A DNA stretch of 64,000 bases from Hymenopellis radicata (GCA_015501595.1 JADNRX010000092.1:99238-163237); one strand, 5' to 3'; positions 1 to 12,336 are shown, numbered from the stretch's first letter. Notes: generated from the letters alone by a model not told the origin. Numbers and translations: made by a program.

Positions 1-1069
1 TCTTCCTGTTTCTGCTTCAGGATTGAGGAAGGCCTAGTCTCCCATAGTCAGCTTAATAGAAAGCTGCAACAATTTCCGTTTATATTAAGGAAGGCCTGAG
101 GCTCCAGTACCACAACGAATGTGGGAATGAAAAATGCGTCAAAGTACTTAGCTTTCTCTCTCATTTGATGTGGGATTCCCGCGTCCCCTTGAACTCTTTG
201 TGTACAGGAACTGGCATTGCCAAGATGTCCCGTTAAAATCTTAATGTATAGCGGCATCATATGAGTACACAACATCCTTCGTTGAATATATAAATCCAGT
301 ACATATCCGTCTTGCGTACGAAGTCGATGGCATAACCCCAAACGCCACACCGACAAAGGAGGGCACTCAGGCTGAGGCTGCCGAAGATCAGTGCCACATA
401 GTAATCTCTCCAGTGTTCCTCCTAGTTCCACTTCTCCAATGCCTATCCGGACGGGAAATGACGCGCCGGAATCATGAAAAACACGCATGCAGTGTTCGAA
501 GAATATATGCTATACTAATAGCTGAGGCTACTGGCACCTGAACTCGCCTGTTGAAGTTCAATACACGGTAGTGTACTCCTCTCGAGAACTTGGAGCCCAG
601 TCAATCAAAGACGCCGAATTCGGCGTCAAGGGGTTGTGGATTAACCAAGCTCAAGGCAAAGCATACAACGTGATGGTTCACAGTTTATCCATGTTCTGTA
701 CCACGTCTCTTATCCAGCAGTATATCAAGGCGTCAGCTATCAAAGATGCGTCAAAATGAACTACGTAAGTCAGGAACAGTGGCTTCATAATGCAAATGAC
801 CTTGATAACACACACGTTAATGAATGGTAGGTGGGTCATCGGACGTGGCGGGCCGAAAGCATCGTGGCTCTGAACCGAGGATGCACCATTGGGACTGTAA
901 AGATACACGACCATGAGAGCAGAAGGAAAAGAAAGGGGAATTCCATACTTTACTTGCATGATGGTTGATCATGATCACGAACGGAAAAACCGGTTCCCCT
1001 TATCCATTGCCACCGATCAACAGACACGCGCCGGCATTTCAAAGAGGTTATCTCTTGCTTTTTACCTTG
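1..1069. other. No gene supported
   Basis: Only short open frames are seen. The longest (48-488, minus, 146 residues) has no domain, signal peptide or splice context that I recognise. The last part is probably promoter and 5' leader of the Zn2Cys6 gene that starts at 1070. Confidence 0.4.
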
Positions 1070-3727
1070 ATGAACGAGTCTATTCGAACATCCTCCCGCC
1101 CTATACAAAGCTGTTTTCAATGTGAGCACCGTCAACTGAATTCGTTTCAGCATGCTGACAATTCTGCTAGGTCGAAAACGAAAGATTAAATGTACGAATT
1201 CTGTATTTAAGTAACCGGATCCATTAAGAAACATTCGCAGGTAACAGAACGTACCCTTGTGCTCCATGCCTGTTGCGCGGAGAAGGCGTGTCTTGTAGGG
1301 AGGTCGACCGAAATGCGCCCTCGTGAGTGTAAATACCCATTTCTGAGTCGCACTCACTCTGAAGCAGTTCCTCCAAGTCCACTGCTGAAACTCTGGACGA
1401 CGTGCTACATCGCGTAGGGATACTAGAGAGGACAGTTCTCAGACTTTCTAAATCAATTCCCGAAGACCCTCCACCAACTTCCCCCCGAACGTCAGACAAA
1501 TCTCGTATTCGTTCGGCCTATGGAGCTACCTCGACGGACGAAGATGTCGCTATGATGCTTGAAGTAAGCAATGGTACCGTGCTTTTCATCTCGTCGGCTG
1601 AGAACAATCCCAGGATTTTGCGATGGGTCATCGAATAAACCGGACTCGAGCTACCCAAGATTTCGATACGGATCCCTACAATACTCCCGCGGCATCATCC
1701 GCGGGTGTATCTCGCAATCATCCGCTCTCCCTCCTTGTCGACCCCGCCGCTGACGTGCCTGCTCGGCTCGTTGCCATCCTCCCCGACGAAGAACGATCTC
1801 GTGCGCTCGTGGAATTCTACTTCGCCAAACTAGAGTGGTATAGCAAAGTGCTCCACGCACCCACCTTTCTCAAGGAAGCCAATGTGGCTTTTATGCAGCG
1901 CAATACCAATAGCACCGGCCTGATACGCGTTAGTTTTCTTGGCGTCTTCTTCATGGTGCTTTGTCTATCATTGCATCTCATTGAGCCCCCGATATGTGAA
2001 CACCTAGGCATCGACTTCCCAACGGCGAGTGAGCTATCGAAGAGGATGTACTCTGCTGCCCAAGCGTGTATCAACTACGACGACTTTTTGGGCGCTCATT
2101 CGCTCGAGCACCTCCAGTGCATAATGTCAGTTCCATTATTGTTATATGTCGACCTGCTCTGACATTTCTTTCTAGTTTGATGGGCGTCTATCAGCAAAAT
2201 CTGGACGAGGCCGAGTGAGTTTATCGCCACTGTGAACAATTGAGTTGCTCATGTGGTGGCAGCACACATTGGGCGTTGTTAGGATCGGCTATCAAAGTGA
2301 GGTCGTCTTCTCTTCTTGCAACACGTTTCTGATAATGATTCTCTCAGATTGCTCAAAACCTCGGAATGTCGCGTCTTGGTTCAGAATCCGCCGATAGAAC
2401 ATTCAGCGCTAGCTGGGGATCTGTTGTGAAGCGTGAGACTGCACGCAGAGTCTGGTGGAGTCTCGTCTGTGTCTGCTCTTTACTCTGTCCAACGTCCGGT
2501 CTGATTTAAATTCGATATAGATATTCAACGACTGGTCGCACGCCGCAGCACACAATGGAACATACGCGGTACACCCATCACAGAACCACACCGGGTTCCC
2601 AGCAAACGTCAACGATGCCGAACTCGTGGATGGCCACGCGGTCTGTGAGCATCCGCTTGAGGTGTACACCGAGATGTCGTTCTCACTGGCACGCATACGA
2701 TTCGTTAGCCTATACCGGGAAATCGTCGACGAGATGAACTCGCCGACGGGGACCGGTTATTCCTTCGTAACGGAGATGGACGGCCGCCTGGAGAGAAAGC
2801 TTGAGGAAGTGCCGTTATATTTCGGGCTTGGAAAGGCCGGGATGGGTGTTGGTGGTGTTAAGGGCTTGGAGGTGACGCTCTGCTTGATAATGGGCGAGAC
2901 GAGACGGCTGAGATTACATCGGCCATTTTTGTTCAGAGGGTACAAAGATCGGAGATATGTAGGTCGCAGTCTTTGGCTTCACGATATGTTGCTGACTTTC
3001 TTGTATAGACGGAGTCGCGAATACAATGTATAACCAGCGCACAAAATATCCTCAACTATCTCAAGTCTGACGACGAACAGTCCGCCATCTTGCTCAAGTG
3101 GTGGATCGTGTTGTTCTATGGTTTTGCGGCGGCTGTGGTTCTGTTCATCGACTTGTGTCATATGAAAGCCACAGAAGGAACGCATGAGCATGCACTGGAA
3201 GACAGGCGCGAAGAGCTGCGGCAAGCGCTTGACCTTTTCAAGACAGCAGAGCATATATCCGTCGTGTCCAGGAATGCGATCGTGCTCTTGGAAGGACTCT
3301 TGAGTACGTATTTTCCTCATCATTACTCACACTCGCTCTCTAACCTGGGACTTTAGCCGCTGAGCCAGAACTGCCAGCAAAGCCCACATCCCGTAAACGT
3401 GCGCGAGGCGAAGAGGACACCGAGTCTGAAGAGCCCTTTGAGAGGGTCGTGAAACGGATGATACTCGAGGCATCCAAGAACACCTCGTCTCCGACTTCCT
3501 CGTCGTCACATTCATCCTCCCAATCTTCTTATTCTCCTACAATGGTGCGCCAACAGCAGCAGCAGCCGGTGTATCAGTCATACACACCGGCCAGTTCGCC
3601 GTGGAGCCTGCGCGATGAAGGCTTATTCGAAGCGCCCGGGTTCGGGGATACGACAATGGCAGACCTGGCAGGATTGCTGTATAATGATTATGGCTGGGGT
3701 GAGGGAACAGCATACACTGCTAGCTAA
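1070..3727 (+). CDS. Zn2Cys6 fungal-specific transcription factor
   Basis: Nuclear DNA-binding regulator. Splicing 1070-1121, 1171-1191, 1241-1322 and an exon from about 1368 gives a zinc cluster: SCFQCRKRKIKC, then NRTYPCAPC and a last Cys in RGEGVSC, six cysteines in canonical spacing. A short coiled-coil-like stretch follows (LDDVLHRVGILERTVLRLS), then an acidic linker spliced to DFAMGHRINRTR (intron 1564-1613). The middle holds the fungal-specific TF domain (VEFYFAKLEWYSKVLHAPTF, AIKIAQNLGMSRLG, RRVWWSL, HPSQNHTGFPANVND). The C-terminus is Ser- and Gln-rich and ends GWGEGTAYTAS. About ten exons, all in frame with GT..AG introns, so the gene looks intact. The start ATG at 1070 is the only one that brings the first CxxC in frame. 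Its targets are unknown; nothing next to it forms an obvious regulon. Confidence 0.85.
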
Positions 3728-3833
3728 TGCTGGCATTTTGTTATTTATCTACGTACATTATATACTGTAGGCTTGACTTAGAAGAGTAGAATTTTGCACT
3801 TGAGTTCAACAGGGGATAAGTGAATACACAGTT

Positions 3834-6001
3834 CTAGTAATATGTGACTCGAAGATCGATTGCATATCTGTTCGCCGAGTAAGGCCTCACGACCACCTTG
3901 ACATATCGACCAACATCGCCTTCGTTCTCGGCGTCGATATACACTTCGTATTCGACGTTCTTGTATGATGTGATTGGATTCCACACCATTTCATATGCGC
4001 GCAAGAGCTTCGTCACCAACCCGACGCCCACCTGCTCTCTACGAACCGCCACCGTGAGGCGCTGCAAATTCCGGAGCAGCCCCATCTCGGCGAGGAACAA
4101 GAGCGCATGATCAGAGATATCCGTCATGTCGAAAAGCACGAGCGACTTGAGTGACTCGGATATCTCGGAGAGCTTGTCGCCTACGACAGTACTTGGCACG
4201 TCTCTGATGAACAATTCGCGTAGGTGGCATTTCGAGCGCAACATAAAGTCGACGACTTCCTGTGACGGCCACGCGTGCCCAATTTCCGGAGCGACATGCA
4301 GGATTTGGAGATTGGGCAATGTCAGTCCTTGCAACACCTCCCATGTCTCAGTGGTGGGGAACGGATATGGGCCGCTTTGAATGTCAAGCCGATGCAGTTC
4401 CCTGTGTGTGAAGGGGGATAATGATGGAAGAATGTCCGGCACAATCTTCCGAACTCTGATGTTCCGAAGGGAGGAGGCGCGTTGTATAATAGAGAAGAAT
4501 AGACTGGCATCCACAGCGTCCATGGTGAGGTCTGTGAGGTTTGTTAAGCCCCCTTGCCAGAGACATGACGTGTTTGTGCTTTCAGAGAGTGTGAGGTGGC
4601 GGATGCGAATCATGCGGCGAAGCAGCTGCGCGCCTAATAGCATAGCGGTAGGCCTGCCGTGCCCATATCCATGCACCGACAAAACCGCCACCTCGATTCC
4701 CTCAAGTCGTGCGTCGTTAAGGCAAGACGGAATCCGAACAGGCACGGGCAACTCGTTACTTTCCTGGAACTCGACAAAAAATTGGACTTTGCGCGCGCGA
4801 GGCAACAAATTGAGCATGGCGTCATATAGGGAAGTGGCCTCTGCGTCAGGGATGTGATTGAAACTGTCATATTCGAAAATCAGCAGGTCGATGGGCAGCG
4901 CAACCGAGCGCGCAATCCTCCTATGAAATTGCTGCCAGTAGAAGGTTCGTGATTGTGGCTCGTCTGAGGCCAAACGATGCATCACGGTTCTACCATTCTC
5001 AACGAGGCTTGCCCAACAAAGTGCAGGGGGTACTGCAGCCCAGAGACGAGGTTCAGCAATGGCCGTGGCATACCAGCGGCGGCAGACAGTGAGGAGGAGA
5101 TTTGGCGCTCTTTCGATATCTTTGCAGTCCGCAACACATCGGGGGTATCAAATTTTCTGAGCTGAGAAAATTGTTCGGAAAAGTAGATTTACTGAGTTCA
5201 GAAAACCGAGCTTTCTGGAATTCAATCTCAGCTCGGAAAGTACATTTTTCTTAACTCAGTAAATATCTCAAAAAATCGAATTTTTTGAGTGCTGAGAAAA
5301 TTGAATTTCCCAATATGGGATAACATCTGAGAAAATATAATTTTTTCAGAAAGTTTTGCAGCTGAGAAAATTTGATTTTTCAAGCTATCCAGCTCAGAAA
5401 ATCGAATTTTCCCAGAAAATACAGAGAAAATTTACTTTTCTTAGCATTTTCTGAGACCGAAAAAGGCCTGAGAAATTTTTATTTTCTCAGACATTATCCC
5501 AAGTTGGGAAATTCAATTTTCTCAGCACTCAAAAAATTCGATTTTTTGAGATATTTACTGAGTCAAGAAAAATGTACTTTCCGAGCTGGGATTGAATTCC
5601 AGAAAGCTCGGTTTTCTGAACTCAGTAAATCTACTTTTCCGAACAATTTTCTCAGCTCAGAAAATTTGATACCCCCGATGTGCAAGGAAATCGACTTCTT
5701 TGTCCACGCGAACATTCTCGGGAATACAGCCGTAGACGTAATACACGAATATCTCGCTGAGGATCTCGGGAGGGATAGTGCGCATGGGACTGGGGGTCGC
5801 GAGAATCGCGCGGTTTTGGATGCAGCGCTGGAGGTACTCCTCCTCGATTGCTGCGTCACGGATTTTCTGGGGTAAGAGCAGGGCGGCCGCCTGTTGCTCA
5901 TTGTAGAGAGCGAGACGCGTCTGAACCTCTTCAAGCAGCCGCTGCTCATCGTGTAAGGACGACTTGCCGTCTTTAACAGTTTGTAGGTCAATCTCGACCA
6001 T
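3834..6001 (-). pseudogene. F-box/LRR-like protein, interrupted by a palindromic transposon
   Basis: The 5' part (6001 down to 5683) starts MVEIDLQTV, has a coiled-coil-like region (LLEEVQTRLALYNEQQAAALL) and an F-box core, RTIPPEILSEIF. The 3' part (5134 down to 3834) continues NLLLTVCRRWYATAIAEPRLW, the usual sequence after a basidiomycete F-box, then about 380 residues of LRR-like substrate-binding region ending DLRVTYY. A 548-bp element separates the two and adds stop codons. If the element and one copy of its 3-bp target duplication are left out, the two parts join in one frame with no other change. F-box proteins are SCF ubiquitin-ligase adaptors. No other lesion is seen, so the insertion is probably recent; a truncated product or intron-like removal is possible but untested. 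Confidence 0.8.
5135..5682. mobile_element. 548-bp palindromic TIR element (MITE, CACTA-like ends)
   Basis: Two arms of about 200 bp (about 5135-5338 and 5480-5682) are near-perfect inverted repeats. The ends read CACATCGGGGGTATCAAATT inward, and the central 140 bp is full of ctgagaaaatt-type motifs. The element is flanked by a direct repeat CAA (5132-5134 and 5683-5685). CAC..GTG ends plus a 3-bp target duplication suit the CACTA/EnSpm superfamily. There is no transposase, so it is non-autonomous. It sits inside the F-box gene. Confidence 0.8.
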
Positions 6002-6416
6002 GCTCGCCAAATATATCGCTGTGCAGTTGAAGTCTGTTCTCAAACGTGAGCGACAAGAGTGCGTCGACTCTAGAAAGACTCTACGTACGTCCAAGTGTAG
6101 ATCGTCACGGTAGCAGTAAAGGAAGAGCGATTGGACGCGTCCCAGAGTGTCATCGCTCGGCCCGGCCCGGATCGACTCGGGCCGACCGCATCCCGAATCT
6201 TTGTCGATGCAACTTCGGAGGAGTGCTACCAAAGGTAAGCAAAGGTATGAGAGTGCCAAAGACAGGGGAGTAATTGCGGAGTACTCACCTGGTTCGTAGC
6301 CTGATGCATATGGGCAACGAGCTATAGACCATCTAGAAAGAGACGTCGTTGAGTGAGTAACGCATTGAAAATTGTCTGATAGTTCTCTGAAAAAAAGTTG
6401 TGCATTACCCATATAT

Positions 6417-6494
6417 ACATCTGGCCTGACCTGAACAGGCATCTCAAATTGATCAGTTGAATATTTGATGCTCTATGAGCTGAGCTACGGACAT
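6417..6494 (-). ncRNA. tRNA-like element A (diverged)
   Basis: On the minus strand: A box TAGCTCAGCTCATAGAGC, then a tcaaa/tttga stem, then a T arm GCCTGTTCAGGTCAGGC that pairs 5 bp around a 7-nt loop. The acceptor halves (atgtccg / cagatgt) pair imperfectly. The anticodon arm has a 15-nt loop, so no anticodon can be assigned. It is either a pseudo-tRNA, a tRNA-derived SINE head or an intron-bearing tRNA relic. Confidence 0.5.
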
Positions 6495-6808
6495 GTACAT
6501 CAAATTTGTTGTTTGCTCAACATATGCAACAAGGTTGCATAGAGAGTCCAAATATACATGTCTGGGGATTCCGCTCGCGTTGACTTGCTCCCTCAGGCCT
6601 CAGTCACCAGCACCGAGTTCAGGTTGTTCTCCGCCCGAGTTCTAGCCTTAATTCGCTTTCCCCGCCACACAAGGTGTGGCGACTTCCACCTTCATCCGGA
6701 ACCTCCACCCGAGATCTAAAAAGAGTCTAGAGACGCTGCCACGGCTCGAATCTCCATGAAAATTCTATATGACAATTCTCTGAGAAAAATCTTTACCAAC
6801 AATCCTAT

Positions 6809-6886
6809 ACATCCGGCCTGACTTGAACAGACATCTCAAATTGATCAGTTGATTATTTGACGCTCTACGAGCTGAGCTACGGACGT
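6809..6886 (-). ncRNA. tRNA-like element B
   Basis: Same layout as element A, but the acceptor arm pairs fully with one wobble (acgtccg / cggatgt). D stem gctc/gagc and T loop ttcaagt are present, with A and B boxes for RNA polymerase III. The anticodon loop is 15 nt, with an internal atc/gat pairing, so it is not a standard tRNA. It lies in the second unit of the tandem duplication. Confidence 0.55.
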
Positions 6887-7507
6887 GCACGTAACCTTGT
6901 TTCAGTTTACTCATATTCAATATTCAATTCTTTCGTGTACCTGCTACGGACTCAAAGAGTCAAAATACAATGGCGCGTCCGGGGATTCCCAAAGTCGCGC
7001 CGCTCGCGTTGCCTTGCTTACTCCCTCAGTCACCAGCACCGAGTTCAGTATGAGTCCTAGCTTTAATTCGGTTTCCCCGCCACACCCTTGTGTGGCGCCT
7101 TTCACCTCCTCATCCGCGCATCTACTAGCCTCCACGTCTCAGTCACTCGAATTCATGGAAGCCGTCGTCCTCCAAAAATTAAGCAAAACATAATAATTGA
7201 TATCAAACTACGGGGTATACAAGACGATGCTGGGGGGGGTGTACGATCGATCAATAACGCAAAGAACGCGCCTGCGAGGGTATAGCTAGCTATACAACTT
7301 TGAACGGCAAAAAAAAGGTTACACACGAAGCCATCCGACTAGAAAAAAAACGCAAACATCAAGTAAGAAAAGACTGTCATATATATACCTGGAGGGAAAC
7401 GGGGGTAACGAGAGGGGAGGAGGGGAGGGGCGGTGGGGGTCGATAAATACAGCCGTTCAATAAATATAAATACTTACATGGCATTTCAAAACAATACAGA
7501 CACACGC

Positions 7508-9048
7508 TTACATCCCGCCATAGGCGTCCTCAGGATCGTACACCGTGTCGGGGCGCTTCGCACCAGACGCAGCGTCGTGAGGCAGCATCGGCGACGCGGG
7601 AATAGGAACCTCATGAGGGCGGGAGTGTTCGGAGAAGCCGCTGGATGATCATGATGCTCCTCGGGCATAGCGATACCTGCAGCAGCGATCATGGACGCGT
7701 GAGCGCGCGCGCTCTCGCTGCCCATGGACGTCACACGGTTCACATCCGCGTACTGCTGCTGCGGTTGTTCAAAGTTCATATCAAGCTGAGGCGCAGCGCT
7801 GTTGTAAGATGCATGCTGGGGGACAGACGCGTGCGGGGAATTGAACGGATCCTGAGCGTGCTGAGGGACGGGAGGGAACTGCTGCTGGTCATACTGCTGG
7901 TCGGGGTGGTACATGCCGGACGCCGAGCTGGGTTGCCTGGTGAGGTAAGGATCCCTCGCGGGGGAGAACGGATCACCATCAAATGGCGCAGCACGAATGT
8001 CCTGTTCAGAGTACACGTTGTGGCCCATAACTTCGCCAGGGCCGAATGCGGGCTGGGGCGGCTGGGGCGCGTACCCGGCGTACTGCGGGTGGGCGAAAGA
8101 CGCGGGCTGTTGTTCATGTGTCGCTCAATCATAGTCGGAGGCCTCAAAGTGGTACCGTATCCGCTACCGCCGCCACTGTTGCCATACTGGCTACCACCGC
8201 CGCTATGACCACCGTTGGGACCACGGTTCATATACGGGGCTCCACCCATAGGCTGGTCCATTTCGTCGTCAAGGAGGACCGCAGAACGGCGGAACTGGGA
8301 GGCGCTGAATATCTCATCTTCTTCCTTGCGTTTCTTGTAGCGGCGCTAGACGGACCTATGAGAACGAAGCTCTGTAATGCGATAGAGGACTCACCAAGGC
8401 CATGACGATGAGAGCAGAAATTACCGCGAGAGCAACGATACATCCCAAAGCAATCCCGATGATAGTTCCGGTACCGACATCGCTGGAGTTTGAGCTAGCG
8501 TTGGCAGACGCGACAGAGCCGCTAGCCGTCGAGGTACCAGAGGTGAGGTAGAAGTACGAGTGACATGAGCAGTACTCTTGCTCGTTGTCGAGGGGGTCAC
8601 AACGGTCGTGGCAGGTGCAGCTACTGAAGTCTTTGATGTCTGTAACAAGATGAAATTAGACCGTGGATATAGCAAAAGCAAACGTACAGTGGAAGTCGTG
8701 CTAATAGTCGAGCTCGTTGTGGTGCCCAAAGGAAGAGATAACAAGAAACTACTAGACGAACTCGTCGTGCTCGATGTCGTCGACGTAGAGGTCGTCGTCG
8801 GAATGCTCGATGTCGACGTGGAGGACGTCGTCGTCAGTGCCGCCGGCGAGGTCGCAAGTGCTGTGGACTCTGTGTGATTTGCATCAATATAATCCATCAG
8901 GGGGGGGCCTCAATCCATCACTCACCCGACGTACGGGATGCGCTCGTCGTCTGCGTTGTCTGCGTCGTTGTGGAAGGACCCCTCCACCGCCCATCGCCTG
9001 GCGGTTAACATGCGCCTTGCGGCGCTCAAAGCGGTCGTAGTGGGCCAT
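7508..9048 (-). CDS. Ser/Thr-rich single-pass membrane protein 1 (Mid2-like), with frameshifts
   Basis: Likely cell-surface sensor or wall-associated protein. Starts MAHYDRFERRKAHVNRQAMG, then a long Thr/Ser-rich ectodomain (STTTQTTQTTSAS, TTTSSTSTSSIPTTTS), one membrane span (GTIIGIALGCIVALAVISA), a basic stretch KKRKEEDE, the motif FSASQFRRSAVLLDDE, and a Gly-, Gln- and Pro-rich cytoplasmic tail ending TVYDPEDAYGGM. Introns at 8925-8870, about 8691-8642 and about 8391-8345 fit. The frame must shift by one missing base near 8979-8982, 8540-8546, 8104-8106 and 7617-7619, mostly at C/G runs, so this is either a decaying gene or an under-called assembly. Two paralogs lie in the window (10328-11713 and 42900-44531). 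Confidence 0.7.
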
Positions 9049-10327
9049 GATTGATATCGGATGATTTAATTGGTGATTTTTGGATAAGATGTGTTTGTGG
9101 ACAAATGAGCGTATACCGGAGAATGAGTGTGGGTGCACGGCGGTGCGGGTAGTCTATGGTTGTCGTCGAGGACAGCGCCGTTCAACGATGTCGGGGAAAC
9201 GAAGAAAAGCTCTGTGGGAAAACCACAACGTGACACAGGAGACCCTTGTCACGAGAGCTATTTTAAGCTATTCTAGGCTATTTTCAAACGGCAGAAAGTT
9301 CACCTGATCCACTTTGCGCCACAGTTACCGGCTTCCCTCCTGTTGTCAAGGCAGCCAGTATACAGGCTCGCAGTAATGATGTCCGTGTTGTGGTCGGCGT
9401 AGTGCCCCAAGTTGAGTAAACAGCACCCAAACAGCACCTCCAACCAATCTATTCAAATTCCACTTCACTCCAGGAGTCTGCCAGTGAGAGCTCTCCTACA
9501 TGTCTACCTATACATACGAATTCAACGATGGCTTGGTGTACCAGCGGGCCTACAAGGAATGATCTCCCTGACATTCAGTTGCTCCACAACAAACGAGTTA
9601 AGGTCCGGAACTGACTGCACGTTCATCACGTCCTTCCAAATCCTTGATGGATCGTCGTGGTCTAGTCAGCACAAAGTCAGCACGTAGAGACTCGGCTCAC
9701 CTAAGATAATTAGTTGAGTCCATTGAAAGGTAGACTCGATACCAGTCACTTCGCCAATCCGGTCCGAACATCCCTCTGGCGAAGCGGCTGGCGGGCGTCT
9801 GGCCTCGAGACTAATTAAAAGGCACCTCAGTGACACCTGTTCAACAACAAATCCCTCACGTCCCGGTGCACCATGATATCAGCGATCATTGACAGACTAC
9901 TCTCACCATCTCAGCTATCACTTCGTTTTTGTTCGTGCCTCAATTCTGCAAAAAGCGCGCCACATCACGCGCCATGTGCATCGTGGTTGAAATCTCATCA
10001 TCTCAGCGTATATACTTCCTCGCCACTTCACCACAAACACTGTCGACTCACCTCGAAACCTCCACAACCGCGAAGACAGTAATAACTTGTAATTCGGCTT
10101 GAGCCGCACACGTAGTACTCAACCTATACAATACTTGCAAGTTCTCGAACAAAGTACTAATGCAACACGTATCGATGAAAAACAACACCAGCCCCGAGCA
10201 GCTGGGGAATACTACCTAGGTATCGCAAAGACAGAAGAAAAAAAGTACACCCACTCCCACCAAGAAAGAACACATATGTAAAAAGATAGGAAGCGGGGCA
10301 TAAATTAGGATAGCTAGGAAGACTGTC
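9049..10327. other. Intergenic, no gene seen
   Basis: Lies between two tandem minus-strand paralogs. Contains the 5' flank of protein 1 and the 3' flank of protein 2. The open frames are short and overlap on both strands. A small triple repeat of gctattt is seen near 9260-9290. Nothing else stands out. Confidence 0.4.
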
Positions 10328-11713
10328 TTATATGCCACCATAAGCATCATCAGCAACAGTGTTCGACGACTTGGTACGGGCATGGGCACCGGCGTATCCT
10401 GCCTGCCCACCCGCGTAGCCAGGCGCCATATCAGGCGAGTACGCATGGTAGCCCGAATAATCCTCGGCGTTATACGCCATCTGCATCTGCGGCTCAGAGC
10501 TATACGCGCCATGGCCCTCATAATTACCATGCCCATCGTCCGACATGACATTGGGGTGGTAGTTGTTATCAGGAGCCTGGCCGAAAGTGTACTGCGGACG
10601 CTCTTGAAGTGGCTGGGGCAGGGGCTGGTTACGCGGAGGGGGGCTCGTCGCGTAAGGGTGGTCGGAATACTGGTTCCTGAAATCCTGCGGACCTTGGGCC
10701 TGGGGTTGGTTATAATAAACAGCACCCTGTCCCGCCACGCCGGGGCCCGTCATGCTCGTCACAGACGGAGCGACAGTGTGGCCGCGCTCATACATCTGTG
10801 GGACGATGGGCGACGCCGGGGATTCGCGGCAAAGTGATCATCGGGCATGATCATAGCAGAACGGCGGAACTGTGACGCGCTGAACTCGTCAGCACGTCTG
10901 CGGCGGTTGCGACGACGCTATTAAAATGATTACATTATTTGACCAGACGGATTAATGAGAGCTCACCATGAAGAAACAAACGATAAAGCCAAGCGCAGCA
11001 AGTGCGATGAGACCACCGGCAATACCACCAACCACAGCGCCGGTGTTGACAGCTCCAGATACGGTTGGCGTATCACTTGCCGAAACAGTCGAGCCTTCAG
11101 CAAAAGTAGCACTAGTACGGTGACAGAGCGGAAGGAACTCGTCGTGCCATCGTCCGCTTGAACAACGAGCGACGTCTTGGTGGACGCCGCGGTAGTCGAA
11201 GAGGAGGATGTCTGTCATCAAAATTAGCACATAACCATAATGAGGACTAATCAAGACGTACGCTCAATCTGGTGCTAGAGGGGGAAGAGGTAGTAGTAGT
11301 AATAATAGATGAAGTGGGAATAGCAGAAGGAAAGAAGAAGAACTGGATGAGGAGGTCGAGGTGGTCGACGAGGTACTCTGGGATGTGGTCGGCGGGTCCG
11401 AAGCAACTAGCGCCTGCGTCGTAGTGACGGCGGTGCCGACGATGGCTCGCTCACAGACGTGGTTGGCGGCGAGGTAGAGGATTGACCAGGTGGCTGTGAA
11501 GATGCTAAAACATATAAGTGACACCTCTCATTTCGAACCTCTTATCAACATACCAGCCTGCCCAGTCGACGACGCAGCCGACGCCGCGGCGCTGTTCCCA
11601 TTGCCGTTTCCGTTTCCATTTCCGCTCCCATTGCCATTATTGCCCCCATTGAGGAGGTCTGTCAAGCCCTGGCGCGCGCGGAGGAGCTTGTGCTCAGAAA
11701 GACGGTTAAGCAT
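10328..11713 (-). CDS. Ser/Thr-rich single-pass membrane protein 2 (Mid2-like), with frameshifts
   Basis: Starts MLNRLSEHKLLRARQGLTDL, followed by an Asn/Gly repeat (GNGSGNGNGNGNGN) and a Ser/Thr-rich ectodomain (VTTTQALVASDPPTTSQSTSS). The membrane span reads GAVVGGIAGGLIALAALGFIVCFF. After an intron come a basic stretch and FSASQFRRSAMIMPDDHF, the same juxtamembrane motif as in protein 1. The tail is rich in Tyr, Gln, Pro and Gly and ends TVADDAYGGI. One-base losses are needed near 11428-11434, 11327-11336, 11111-11118 and 10818-10821 to keep the frame. Tandem with, and in the same orientation as, protein 1, which suggests a local duplication. Confidence 0.7.
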
Positions 11714-12336
11714 GGCGTTTTTGCGGTAAAGAGAGGCCGTTAAACAAAAGAATGTGGGGTCCAGAACGATTGGACAGCGAGCAGGCAGGAGGGCGGCGGC
11801 GTCGTGCTGCCCGGCGAGCTCGAAGGTGGCGGTAAGATGAAACTAGGTGTCAAGAAATAACTTGGCCTGAAGCATCATCAGAATTCTGGTTACCAAGCGT
11901 GCCTCGGCACGTGAGGATCACCATTTTGGCGTTGTACAACGTAGCCCGTTCTGGAGTCTAGAGGTTATCAAGGGCTTGTTGCTCATCGTGGACTCGTACT
12001 AGTAGGCGAGTAAGAGTAACGGTACATCGTTCATTGGAGCAAGCACACTGCGCGAAGCTGCGATTCTCAGAAGTAAAGAATCGGATTTGCAAATGACTCA
12101 TGCCAACGACCCCCTGTTTTGATCCGCCGGTGCTCACGCGTCGAGGCAAACTCTGGACCTGGACCATCGCTTCGCCCTTGGCCGCGAGTTTAAGCACTTT
12201 CAAGGTGTACACCACAGTCTACAGATTGGAGCAGTTGTCGCAACGCCAGATCGAGAGAGACCACCAGACTCAGGAGACGGGGTTACACAACTGTATACAT
12301 TGACCAAAGTAAAAACTGTTACATAGCATAATAACA
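11714..12336. other. Intergenic, no gene seen
   Basis: 5' flank of membrane protein 2 and 3' flank of the transaldolase-like gene. Only short overlapping frames. Confidence 0.4.

Larger units (their letters stand above)
6370..7120. repeat. Diverged tandem duplication of about 350 bp carrying a tRNA-like element in each unit
   Basis: Units at about 6370-6705 and 6768-7120 share, in order, a ttctctgaaaaa stretch, the tRNA-like element, a block ending ccctcag..tcaccagcaccgagttcag, an attcg.tttccccgccacac block and a small hairpin around gtgtggcg. The units differ by many substitutions and indels, so the duplication is old. No protein-coding gene is supported here. Confidence 0.6.

Noticed and set aside
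5372..5875. 167-codon plus-strand frame inside the palindromic element
   Set aside because: It is made of the AT-rich repeat motif of the element and runs into antisense F-box sequence; no domain.
8421..8897. Thr/Ser-rich frame considered as a stand-alone secreted mucin
   Set aside because: It is one exon of membrane protein 1; the span and FRRSA motif follow after splicing.
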